From contig JALGPY010000005.1 of the NCBI GenBank assembly GCA_023055425.1, forward strand, positions 83,245,495 to 83,309,494: a DNA stretch of 64,000 nucleotides, read 5' to 3'. Made by a program: the position numbers and the translations under genes. Positions 44,116-54,984 of the stretch are shown here, in pieces (positions within the stretch are counted from its first letter, which is position 1; each line of letters begins with the position of its first letter). The notes below the pieces were generated by a model. The model made no database searches and was not told the origin of the DNA. It saw nothing but the letters and a program-made list of their open reading frames with translations. This stretch comes from Linanthus parryae. Lineage: Eukaryota; Streptophyta; Magnoliopsida; Ericales; Polemoniaceae.

Positions 44116-45702
44116 TGATGCGAATTCTTAACGCGCTTAAACGCAAGTATACGGTCAAGTAGTAAGTGGAGTATTTTACGACTCCGAGTATCGAACCCAA
44201 GGGAATTTACGATTATTAGTTGACTAGAGATTAATTATGAGATATCTACGTAACCGGTAAGAAGGGGTTGGATTTTATAAAGTCGTCGCCCACAAACAAG
44301 CGACTTAAAATTAAATAACAACTAAGCTAACTGTTTTTGTATGCTTTTCTGCTGAAAAGAATGACTGTAATTTGATACGATTATAGAGAAGAACTAGGCA
44401 ATCAATGGTCCCTAGGGTTCTTAGCAATTTCTGGATTACGCTTGAAACACTCTAGTTATGTCTAATTATACCGGGTTACACTCATCACACTCTTCTGTCG
44501 ATCTCATGTGAATTTGCGTTTTGATTGACTTTGGGTCCTTTCGGTCCACCTCCGTCTACCTTCACGTTCTAGTTGGCTCGTTAGGCTCGCTCACCGGGTC
44601 CTGTCGGTCCACCGTTTTCACTAAGTCCTAGCCAATTCCAACCGAAACAACCCCCACTTGGTTAATCAAGTTCTTATCTCCTCTCAGTCTCAAAGAACTA
44701 CAAGATTACTCACTATGTTCTTTAGCGCGTCTCGATTAGTTCACTTTCGTGCAACTATCTGAACAAGTAGTACCCTACGGGTGATCAAGCCAAGAATTCT
44801 AAAAATAAAGCACAAGAACATACGAGCTAACTAGAACATATACTAGATTTAAGCATAAACGTGAATCAAGTCATCAATCCGGAAAGATACTAATCAAAAC
44901 CCTAGTTCTCCATCAATTGCCTAGCTTAGAGAGTTTAGCTAGACATGAAATAGGTTAACAAAGTCAAAATATCCATAATCATAATAGAGAGATGAAGAAG
45001 ATGATATCAAACACTTAAATCTTCAAACGTTGAAGATCCTTCGTCAATGGCGCTCCTCCTTGCTTCGTCCGTCTCTCTCTCCTTGCCCGTTTCTCTCATC
45101 CTCACGTCTGTCTTCTTCTTTTTAGATCTAGGGCATATTAATTAACCATCCAAGTATTAATTAATAGCCCCAATACCCCTCAGTTAATGCTCCCGTACGT
45201 GCTCTGCCTCTGGGTTTTGATCGCACGATCATCTTAAATCAAGTCATGTGATCTCCTTTGCAAAAGATCCCAAGTCCTATAGATGATCCTGTGATCTCCT
45301 TAGTTCCTGCGATCACCAAGCCTGCTCCTTTGTGGGGTGCTAAAGTGTCATTAATCAAACTTGTTAAAATGACACTTTAACACCCTCTTGCCATCTTTTC
45401 CACATTTTCTTCTAATTTCTCTCTCTCCCGAGCTTTGGCATAAGTTCCGAAGTTCGCTTTCCCTCTCCTCTTGATCCGTGCTCCATGTCCTGTCAAACAC
45501 AACACGAAAACAACCCGTGCGATCAAAAGTGACAAAATAAATGTAAATAATGTGAAAAACGCCCGAATTATCAATAACCCACGACAAGCTCAACTTTCAC
45601 AAAAATCTCACAAAAACGCTCTAAAAGACTACTAAATCCAACCATATGCCCACAAATAGGTAGTACACAATGCCAAACATTAACTTCTATTCGGAGTTAT
45701 CA
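44116..45702 (-). repeat. 3' LTR of element F
   Basis: 1587 bases, TGATGCGAATTC to GAGTTATCA on plus. Includes motifs gatcgcacgatcat (45219), caagtcatgtgatctcc and gatcctgtgatctcc that recur in F's internal repeats. No genes; minus frames 45351-45593 are shared with the other LTR and have no domain. Confidence 0.9.
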
Positions 45703-45745
45703 AATCCCCCACACTACCTTTTTGCGCGTCTCGAGCAAAATCGCA
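45703..45745 (-). promoter_or_regulatory. Polypurine tract and preceding hairpin of element F
   Basis: The minus strand reads tttgctcgagacgcgcaaa (45739-45721), able to fold into a short hairpin, then aaggtagtgtgggggatt abutting the LTR start TGATAACTCC. Same architecture as in element C. Confidence 0.7.
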
Positions 45746-47896
45746 AGACACTACGCAAACCCGAATCCATGTCACCACCAATCACAACCTTGCATACTTC
45801 ATTCAATTCACCGTTGCATACATATCCTTACTAGCCAACTCAATAACGACACAAGACTCGACAATGCAACAATATGATGCAAATGCAAACTACGACTCGA
45901 TCCTACACAAACACATATATACACAAAACACACTTTTTATCTTTTTGGTTGAGATCGGGCAATCTCCATTGGCTTTAATCGATTATCATGAAGTGATGAG
46001 AATCCTAGGAACAAAGCATGAGTTGAAACTAAACTCGACAACGAGACTCTCCCCTAGTTAGTATAGAAAGCCTAACTTTACTAAGTACAAGAGTACGCTA
46101 CCTCTTCGCGTGTGCCACGAAATAAGAGACTACGCTAGGCAAAGCCACATCAAGGTCCGAGCTCCTAATCTGTTAATGGTTTTCACATGATGAGGCTTAG
46201 GGACATAAAGATAATCTCGTCGAAATAAAGTCCTAAGCGTCACATTCTCACATCAAATCCCACATCTCACACACCATCACCACAATGATAGAAATCGAAA
46301 CCCGAAGCTCACCACCTCCGGCCCTCAATTCCCTCAAACCCCGGTACACTAGTGATCTCCGTGGCCATCGTCGTTCGTCGTGCATGAAACGTGAACCGTC
46401 TTCGTCAAAGTAGCTCCACCACTCGTTCCAATTCAATTCCAACTCAAACTTTATTTCATCTCTCCTTTTTCTTTTTCTCTCATTTTTTTGTAATAATAAA
46501 TCTCTCAAAATACCAACAAAATCCAACAATAATACCCGAGTGGTCTTCAAATAATAATCAAATATGCTAGGAGAAGGAAACACGTAAGTCGATGAATGAA
46601 TGAATCATAAAAATATCATCTCCTCCTAACTCAATCAAAGTCCATGTCAAGTCCAAGCCGCAAAATCAATGAAGCACATGTGTGGGAGTGGAGTCGTCAC
46701 AAGCTCACACTCAATGTCCGGAGTCAAAAGTCGACACCCCCACACTCGAATGTAACCATATCCCCTCTCAAGTAGTCCCGAAGATGAATGTATCTCGTGC
46801 CTAATCCAACCGATCCTCCTACACCAAAGTAATCAAAACCGGTACCTAGCACGATCCACCAATTAAGTTCACCCAACCCAATTCCGTGCGTATTAGCTTC
46901 ACGCACTCACGGCTCTCCACAACTGTGTCCATGATGTAGTGGCATGGATCACCGCCACACCGAAGTGCGCAAGCCTACTCACTCACCCCTCACAACCCCT
47001 CATAGATAATCAATGAAGTGCAAGCAAGATGTAGAACTCAACGAATTGTATAATCACTCCCTCATCGACCCCCCTCAACTACACAACCCCCTCGTGACGC
47101 ACTAAAGTGGTGATTCTAATCAATTTGTGATGAAGGCCAAGAATCGTCACCCTAGGTCCGAAGGCTAGCAAGAATCCAAGGTTCAAATTGGGGCGTCTAA
47201 TGGTCCTACAAGGTGAGTTCTAAAAGCAGTGAGTGCTCTAATACACGTCCTCGCACAGCTGTTTCGTGTGCCACTACAAGGCGGGTTGGCGACTACCTAA
47301 GACGTACACATGGATGTTCGGCTTGTTTAGCTCACACCTAGCTCAGCTCTTGTAAGAAAATAGGCACACACTTTGAGTTTGAAAATCACGTACGTGTTAG
47401 AAATAGGTAGGCACTCCCGTAAAGAAAGTCTCTCTATACCTACCAGGGGGGACTCACGTTGTCACTCTCGGTCGCAAATCATGCTCTACGCCTAAAATCC
47501 TCAAACTTCGCAATTTATCAAACTTAAGCCTCTTTTGATTGCCCTTTTCTCAAAATTTTCTCTTTTTAATTTTTTTATTTCGGATTTTTCAATATATATA
47601 TATATATATTTTAAGATTTTTTTTCATATAATTCATACACTACATGCAAGCCGACTCAAATAAGAAAACGTGCAATATTAAACACAAACTCAACAAGTAT
47701 ATAAACGACCAACACATCACAATACGATATACTATCACAATATCACGACACGGACCACTATATGCAGACATGGCGATGCAGACACTGACTGGCTAGTCAA
47801 GACTAAAACTCCCCCCACACTAGAATACGTCATTGTCCTCAACGAATTTAGAAGTAAACCCGAGGACTCAGCATTTCTAATGTGAGGGGCGGTGAA
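45746..47896 (-). other. 3' untranslated region of element F
   Basis: Non-coding by frame and composition. Shares colinear blocks with element G on the other strand: for example the minus strand around 47340-47265 matches 60840-60930 of G (aacaagccgaac, gtcttaggtagtcgccaac), and 47840-47815 matches the gttgaggacaa element of G at 60277. Contains a (ta)n run near 47591-47610. Minus frames 46248-46583 and 46724-46906 are not credible genes. Confidence 0.65.
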
Positions 47897-48476
47897 TCTA
47901 CTCATCCTCCAGGCTCTGGTAAGGATCCGAGGCATAATCGAAAAGCTCGACCTGAGGATCAACGCCAGAGTTGTGTTGCATGGCTAACTGAGCCAACAAC
48001 CTACTCTGCCTAGCTACCTCTGTTCATATCTTCTTCATACTACTACGAGTATGCGCAAAATGCCAATCCTCCTTCTCCATCAACCTCGCAAATGCCCGAT
48101 CAAAGTCATAACTGGGTGCAGGTTCACTCGGTCCACTCTCTTCACCTCCTAGTGCAACTCTCCCTCTCCGCCTACTACCGCTCGGTGGCAAAGTCCTAAA
48201 AGGGGACGGAACGAAGATCCAACACCGATTGGGAGGCCTTGGCCTATCCCGCTCAAGACCAATAAGTTCCTTACCGGCTTTGCTAGCCAAATGCATAAAC
48301 AAGTAGCTATACCCAGGTGCTCGTTTGTTTCCCTTTTCTAGCCGAAGAACCTGTAAGTGATTTGCCATGATTACGCCCCATCTCTCACACGTATCAATTA
48401 ACCAACCAATGCAGCAAGTATAAGCGCAAAAATCAATTAATACGAGAAAGTTCAGAAATACCCGATAAAATCAGTC
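47897..48476 (-). pseudogene. Env-like (second ORF) remnant of element F
   Basis: A minus frame open from about 48476 to a TGA at 48024 and on to a TAG at 47897. Around 48400-48270 it reads IDTCERWGVIMANHLQV and APGYSYLFMHLASKAGKEL, which resembles the C-terminal half of the second ORF of Athila elements (pattern hydrophobic stretch, then YPSLI-like, then LCxxAGV). After it comes a Pro/Arg/Ser-rich part and a charged helix (FDRAFARLMEKEDWHFAHT). The N-terminal half is missing. Athila second ORFs have been called env-like, but their role is not established. Confidence 0.4.
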
Positions 48477-48905
48477 AAAATTGACTGATTTTTTGCTATT
48501 TTTCGCGATGTGAGATTTTTAGCTCCTTAGCTTCCCCTCAGTGTCCCCCTCAAAACCCCGCAAATGGTTTGCTGAAATTCCAAAAGACAGAGAACGAATC
48601 GACGAATCTTTGTGCTAGGGCTTGGGCTTCCTTCTTCTCCCCCACACTTGTCTCTTACAAACTAGCAAAATTGGTTTCACAAGAGTTGTAGAGGATCTTG
48701 AGGCGATCTTGTTTCTGAACTTGAGCAACTTCTTCAATCGTTGTTCTTGAGCACTGAGAGAACTCCACGAGAGAGAAAGAGACGACAATGGCTTTGGCGT
48801 CGTCCTTTGATCCGTAAGGATCTTAAGTTCCTCCCAGGTTTGAAAAAAAGACACTTAGACCCCCCTGTTTCCCGTCTCCCCTTCTAAATAATTGGACACG
48901 TTGGA
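48477..48905 (-). other. Degenerate remainder of F second-ORF region
   Basis: No long frame. The minus frame at 48854-48615 is short and Ser-rich with no recognised motif. It may be remains of the 5' half of the env-like ORF or leader sequence. Confidence 0.35.
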
Positions 48906-49175
48906 CTGTTAAGCAGATCGCATGATCTGTTAAAATCAGGTCGTGTAACTTGCTTAGTAGATCGCATGATCTGCTACTCAAGTAGCAGAAGCAGTGAGTT
49001 CACCCCAAATTGCCGCATGAATTTTTTGTTAAGTCCCAAATCAAGTCGCATGATCTGCTACTCAAGTAGCAGAAGCAGTCTGTTCTTCAATTTGCCGCAC
49101 GAGAAAAAAAAGCTAAGTATCAGGGCAAGTCGCAGGATCTGCCAACTCAGGTCATGCGACCTCCTGAAGCTTTTT
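48906..49175. repeat. Tandem repeat with palindromic gatcgcatgatc-type motif in element F
   Basis: Copies of a unit of about 80 bases start near 48961, 49043 and 49123, with a partial at 48915. The first two share 35 nearly identical bases (cgcatgatctgctactcaag then tagcagaagcagt). The core (a)gatcgcatgatct is close to a palindrome. Similar gatcgcacgatc and tgtgatctcc motifs lie in both LTRs. Followed by a 29-base T run at about 49172-49200. Confidence 0.75.
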
Positions 49176-49200
49176 CCTTTTTTTTTTTTTTTTTTTTTTT

Positions 49201-49650
49201 ACTCCCCCTCTTTGAAACAATCTTGCTATAACTTACGCACCCGGACTCCGATGCGTGCGTATAAAATATCGTTGGAAAGCTCGTTTCGTGCTCGTTCTGA
49301 TTTTGCAAAAGTGATTCCAAGATTTCTGGAGTATAGCTCAAAAATTCCGTTCTTGCTATCACATTAGTAGTGTTGCTAGTCTAGTGCTTCCGCAGTTCTT
49401 CGCAAATCCTCTTTGCACGCATCATGAAGGGGAGTCACGGGTGCGTCTCCAACCTGTATTCCTGTAGAGACTCATTTCAAATGTCAAATTCTCTCTCTCT
49501 CACCCCTCAGATAACAAAACGGAATTAAAAACGCACACAACAATATTTAAAACACACTCTCTACACTAATGCATAAAATACGTTGGGTTGCCTCCCAACA
49601 AGCGCTTTGTAATTTACGGTCGACGGCCCGACCCAGTTACCTCAGTAAAA
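49201..49650 (-). other. Pol 3' flank of element F
   Basis: Non-coding, except for the conserved Athila block on minus at 49640-49580 (gtaactgggtcgggccgtcg ... cttgttgggaggcaac), which is also present in G at 59768-59825. Confidence 0.6.
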
Positions 49651-51984
49651 TCACGGCTCGTCAAAGTAGATAACATCCACTTTGGCCGGTATTGGCGCGG
49701 ATTCCAAGTACGGTTTAACCCTGCTTCCGTTGACGCGGAAACACTCCTTCGTATGTGGATCTTCTAACTCAACCGCACCCCAAGGATAGATTTGGTGGAT
49801 CCGGAACGGCCCGGACCATCTCGAACGTAGCTTTCCCAGAAAGAGCTTCATGCGTGAGTTGAATAACAATACCTTTTGTCCCACATGAAGTTCCTTCGGT
49901 TTGAGACGACTGTCGTGCCATCTCTTCGTCTTCTCCTTGTAAATCCGGGAACTATCATAGGCCTGTAATCTCCATTCCTCAAGTTCAAGAAGCTTCATCT
50001 TCCTTGCTTGTCCTTCTAACTCAGGATCCATGTTCAACCGCTTGATCGCCCAATAAACCTTGTGCTCTAACTCAACGGGAAGATGACATGCCTTACCGAA
50101 GACAAGCTAGAACGGTGACATGTTCAATGGCGTCTTCCATGCAGTACGGTATGCCCACAATGCGTCATCTAATTTCATAGCCCAATCCTTGCTTCCGGTG
50201 TTGACGGTTTTCTGAAGAATCCCCTTAATCTCCCTGTTTGAAACTTCCGCTTGCCCATTGGTTTGGGGATGATAAGGTAGGGAAACCTTATGGATAGACA
50301 CCCCGTACGTCTTCAAGACTCTGGCAAACACTCGGTTTATGAAGTGTGAACCTTCATCGCTCACCATTGCCCTTGGTGTGCCAAACCGAGTAAAGATATG
50401 CTTCTTCAGAAACTTCTGTACCGTCGTTGCATCATTCTTGGGGAACGCAATTGCTTCAACCCATTTCGTCACGTAATCAACAGCAAGGAGGATGTAGAGA
50501 TTACCATACGAAGGAGGGAACGGACCCATGAAATCTATGCCCCAAACATCGAAGGGCTCCACCTCAAGCCATTCAGACATTGGCATCTCATCTCGCTTGG
50601 AGATGTTACCCGTTCTTTGGCAGCTATCACACCCTGCAACCCAGTAATGACAATCCTTAAATATAGTAGGCCAAAAGAAACCGGATTGTAGTACCTTCAT
50701 GGCAGTGCGAGGACCGCTAAAATGGCCTCCGCTCAGCGCTGCATGGCACTGCTTGATCACATCATAGATCTCATGGGTAGGCACACACTTCCGAATGATG
50801 TTGTTGGCTCCCATCTTGAATAGATATGGATCCTCCCAAAAATATTGCTTGACCACATACAAGAACCGCTTCTTCTGCTGCACTGTCCACTCTTCAGGAA
50901 TCTTCCCATTGGTGAGATAATTAGCAATTGCCCAATACCGAGGCTCAGTATCCCCCAAAGACATCAAGCTCTCATCAGGAAAGTTCTCTTGAAACGGCAC
51001 CTTCTCTACCACTCCATTCTCGAGTCTTGAGAGGTGGTCCGCTACCACATTCTCAACACCCTTCTTGTCGCGGATCTCAACGTCAAATTCCTGCATCAAA
51101 AGAACCCACCGCAACAATCTTGGCTTGGCATCCTTCTTATCAAGAAGATATTTCAGCGTCGAATGATCTGTAAAGACAATCACTTTCGATCCCACAAGAT
51201 AAGGCCGGAATTTGTCAAGAGAAAAAATCACAGCTAGAAGCTCCTTATCAGTAGTGCCATAATTTAGTTGAGCCTCATTAAGAACTCTACTAGCATAGTA
51301 AATAACATGGCATACCTTTTCCTTGCGCTGCCCCAAGACTGCTCCAATGGCGAAATCACTGGCATCGTACATGAGCTCAAATGGCAAACTCCAATCCGGA
51401 ATTGTGATTATAGGAGCTGAGGTAAGATGTTCCTTCAAAAAGTTGAAGGCCTTCTTGCACGCTTCATCTAACACAAACGGGACATCTTTCCCTAGCCACT
51501 CACACAAAGGCTTGCAGATCTTCGAGAATTCCTTGATAAACCTGCGATAGAAACCTGCATGTCCCAAGAAGCTTCTGACCCCCTTCACTGAAGTTGGATA
51601 AGGGAGTTGCTTGGTTGTCTCTACCTTCGCTTGATCAACCTCCAAACCTCTGCGTGAAATCTTGTGACCAAGAACTATCCCCTCTGTGACCATGAAGTGG
51701 CACTTCTCCCAATTCAGCACGAGATTAGTGTCTTCACAACGAACCAAGACACGACCGAGATGATGTAGACAATCCTCAAAACTGTCACCAAATAAGGAGA
51801 AGTCGTCCATGAAGACCTCTAAATGCTTCTCAATCATGTCCGAGAAGATGGCCATCATACACCGCTGGAAAGTAGCCGGTGCATTACATAATCCAAATGG
51901 CATGCGGCGGAACGCAAATGTGCCATAGGGACATGTAAATGTAGTCTTCTCCTCGTCTTCTGGAGCAATGGCTATCTGGTTTTA
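49651..51984 (-). pseudogene. pol: RT, RNase H and integrase of element F
   Basis: Continuous frame from the TAA at 51982, with a TAG at 50107 where the family usually has Gln (MSPF*LVFGKACHLPVE). RT palm [13 protein letters not shown] (about 51815), RNase H with [28 protein letters not shown] and [13 protein letters not shown] (all acidic residues present), zinc module ([11 protein letters not shown] ... CDSCQ), integrase core [33 protein letters not shown] (D, D and E present), then a C-terminal module GPFRIHQIYPWGAVELED. It ends at 49651 without a chromodomain. Only two stop codons separate it from full coding capacity. Confidence 0.9.
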
Positions 51985-53973
51985 GCCTGAGTATCCATCC
52001 AAGAAGCAGTAGTACTCGTGGTGAGCCAAACGATCAAGCATCTGATCAATAAACGGAAACGGAAAGTGATCCTTGAGCGTGGCTTCATTCAGCTTCCTGT
52101 AATCCATGCACACACGCCATCCAGTAACTGTCCGTTGAGCAATCTGCTCATGCTTGTCGTTCTCTACCACAGTCATTCCTCCTTTCTTAGGCACACACTG
52201 GACCGGGCTAGTCCAAGTGCTGTCTGACATCGGAAAAATAATACCAGCCTCTAGCCACTTCATGACCTCTTTTCTCACCACTTCTTTCATATGCGGATTC
52301 AATCTCCGCTGTGCTTGGATCACTGGCTTCTTTCCTTCTTCTACCCGAATCTTGTGCTGGCAATACACGGGGCTGATCCCCTTTATATCTGCGATACTCC
52401 ATCCAATTGCTCCCTTATGCTTCCTTAGCACATCCAAAAGCTGCTCCTCCTGTGCCTGAGATAAAACAGAAGAAACAACAAGAAAAGCATAAAAGAGATG
52501 GCTAGGCAATGGCTTCAACTCAAGCACGGGTGGTGACTTGAGTGAAGGAACAAGAGCTAATTTCTGCTCCCCTTGCTCGTATAAATCCAGCATGGTCCAG
52601 CTGCTCATGTGACACAAATCCATGGGAGGGCTCTGATCTTCATCCTTGTACATTCCATCAATTTCCTTCCACATCAATTTAGCTTCCACATCTCCCATAT
52701 CATCATAAAAGATCTCTACGCTAAAGCAATCTTCATAGTTATAACATGAAGGCATTTTCATTTCCTTGAACATATCGAAGACCACTTTTTCATCATTGAT
52801 CTGCATAGATAGCTTTCCAATCTTCACATGAACAATAGCCTCCCCTGTAGCTAGGAAGGGCCTGCCAAGAATGAGAGGTACTTCGCCAACCTCTATGTCT
52901 AAGATGACAAAATCTGCAGGAAAGATAAGAGTACCAACTTTGACCAAAATGTGGTCAATCACCCCATATGCTCTACGGATCGGCCTGTCAGCCATCTGCA
53001 AGGTAACTCGGGTGGGACGAGGCTCCCCCACGCCTAGCTTCCTGAATACGGACAAGGGCATCAAATTGATGCTTGCCCCCAAATCGCACAATGCAATCAT
53101 AATGAGAGAATCACCAAGAGTAACCGGTATCACAAAGCTCCCAGGGTCTTTCTTCTTCTCAGGCAATCCATTCCTGACGCATTCAGAAGTCTCAGTAGTC
53201 AAATTCACCTGTGCAAAATCACTCATGCGTCTCTTTCCTGAAAGAATATCCTTGAGAAACTTGGCATATGTAGGCATTTTAGAGATAGCCTTTGCAAAAG
53301 GAATGTTAATCTCCACCTTCTTGAATATATCAAGAAACCTCTGAAAATCTCTAGAATCATCCCTCTTTCTCGTTCTCAAAGGATATGGAACTACCTTAGA
53401 AACAGTAGTATCAATACGTACCTCATCCTTGTCTTTCACCGCCTCCTCATCCGTCGCGCCCTTTGATTGGGGGATCACGACATTAGTATCATCATCAAAT
53501 ATCTCATGCTCTTTAGCCTTAGAAGCATCGGCTCTAGCATGAGTGGGATATGGCGGATCTTTCAATGCAACCCCGCTTCGAGTAGTGATTGCATTGATTT
53601 GACGAGGATTTTCTTCCGTGTTGGAAGGCAAAGAACCTGGAGCTCTAGATGAGAGCTGAGTAGCAATCTGACCCACCTGTACCTCAAGAGAACGAAGAGA
53701 AGTCTTCGTAGCCTGTAAATATGCATACACAGCAGTAACCTGTGTGGACATATTATTCACATTGGTGGTCATGGTATTCAATTTTTCACTCAGTTGTGCC
53801 AATGCCTTTGTCAACTCAGAGATGTCTGAACTTGGTGCTGCAACAGCTGCTGGTGGAGCCTGCGAAACCTGTGGCCTATGCTGGAACCCCGGTGCATATG
53901 TCGCTCCAGACTGATCCCCATACCTGAAGCCTGGATGATCTCTCGTTCCTGGCCTATAGTTCCCTTGATTCTA
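51982..53973 (-). pseudogene. pol: Gag tail, protease and RT N-terminus of element F
   Basis: Same frame as Gag and the rest of pol, bounded by a TAG at 53971 (GQRQN*NQGNYRPG) and a TAA at 51982. Contains a helical region (MTKALAQLSEKLNTMTTNV), AITTRSGVALKDPPYP, protease ALCDLGASINLMPLSVFRKL (catalytic Asp present, about 53090) with EVPLILGRPFLATG, and the RT start with VPKKGG and WRVCMDYRKLNEATLKDHFP. The stop at 51982 falls in the conserved [17 protein letters not shown], where the family has Tyr. Confidence 0.85.
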
Positions 53974-54981
53974 GTTCTGCCTCTGTCCGTGTGCCCCCAC
54001 ATAGTTCAAATCCTCATTTGCCATGTGTGCCATTGCTGCATCATATTCTGGCTCCTCAGCACCATCTACTGTCTTCTTGTCTTTATAAACATGCTTAGCC
54101 AAGTCTGACACCATCTTGCTTATTCCATCCTTCCACTCATTATCTTTCGCTTCAGGCAATGCCGATGGTCTTCTAGAATCATAAAACTGCGTATCCTGCT
54201 TGGCTAGCTGTTTCATAAGTGCAAATGCTCCCTCTTTGTCGACTGAATACATAAAATTTCCTCCAGCTTCCCTGTTAACCAACTCCTGGTTATGGCGTTC
54301 TAAGTTATGGTAGAAGACCTGCAAAATTTTGTAGTCCCCAAAATCGTGATTTGGGCACTTCCTGATCAAATGCATAAATCTATCCCACGCCTCTACCACG
54401 GTCTCATGGGCCTGCTGCTGAAAGGCAAGGATATCACCTTGTAACTGAATCACCCGCTGAACTGGGTAAAACTTCGCCATGAATTCATCCACACATTGAG
54501 CCCATGTAGTGATTGAATCCGGAGCTCTCGACTCAAGCCACTTCTCAGCTGCACCTTTCAAACAATAAGGAAATAGAATAAGTTTCAATGCCTCTCGAGT
54601 CACGTTCTTATACTTCACAGTCTTGATATAAGCATTGAACTTCCCAATGAAATCGTTGGGATCCTCATCATTGTTCCCATAAAACTGGAACTGATTGGTG
54701 ACTGTCTGGATCGTAGCTGGCTTGAGATCAAAATGCTCAACCTGTATGTCTGGCACTACAATTGCCGGATTGTGTCCATACGTGGACGTCTGTAATTTCT
54801 TCACAATAGCTTGCCCAGACTTGTTGTACGGTGTCTGGGCGTTGCGATCATTCAACTGTTTCGCCAACTCTTCCATTTTCTCATTGAGCTGCGCGTTGGT
54901 CAATTGATCACCCATCTTGCTCTGTTTCTGTCTTCTCCTCTGATCTCTGAATAACTGTTCTGGGTTTTCGAGTGAGGGCAC
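53971..54981 (-). CDS. gag: Gag of element F, N-terminus altered
   Basis: Open from GTG 54981, but no normal start: the first ATG in frame is at about 54915 (KMGDQLTNAQLNEKMEEL). Athila Gag signature follows: IQVEHFDLKPATIQTVTNQF, EDPNDFIGKFNAYIKTVKYK, LPYCLKGAAEKWLESRAPDS-like, and EAWDRFMHLIRKCPNHDF. No zinc knuckle. The upstream end joins directly to a truncated LTR at 54984, so the real N-terminus and leader were lost. Confidence 0.8.
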   Translation of the reverse strand: MPSLENPEQLFRDQRRRQKQSKMGDQLTNAQLNEKMEELAKQLNDRNAQTPYNKSGQAIVKKLQTSTYGHNPAIVVPDIQVEHFDLKPATIQTVTNQFQFYGNNDEDPNDFIGKFNAYIKTVKYKNVTREALKLILFPYCLKGAAEKWLESRAPDSITTWAQCVDEFMAKFYPVQRVIQLQGDILAFQQQAHETVVEAWDRFMHLIRKCPNHDFGDYKILQVFYHNLERHNQELVNREAGGNFMYSVDKEGAFALMKQLAKQDTQFYDSRRPSALPEAKDNEWKDGISKMVSDLAKHVYKDKKTVDGAEEPEYDAAMAHMANEDLNYVGAHGQRQN

Positions 54982-54984
54982 AAG

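Noticed and set aside
48961..49080. Short spaced repeats considered as a CRISPR-like array
   Set aside because: Only two good copies, plant retroelement context, no uniform spacers; an ordinary tandem repeat.
49172..49200. Long T run as a Pol III terminator
   Set aside because: No A/B boxes or RNA gene upstream; simple homopolymer next to a tandem repeat.
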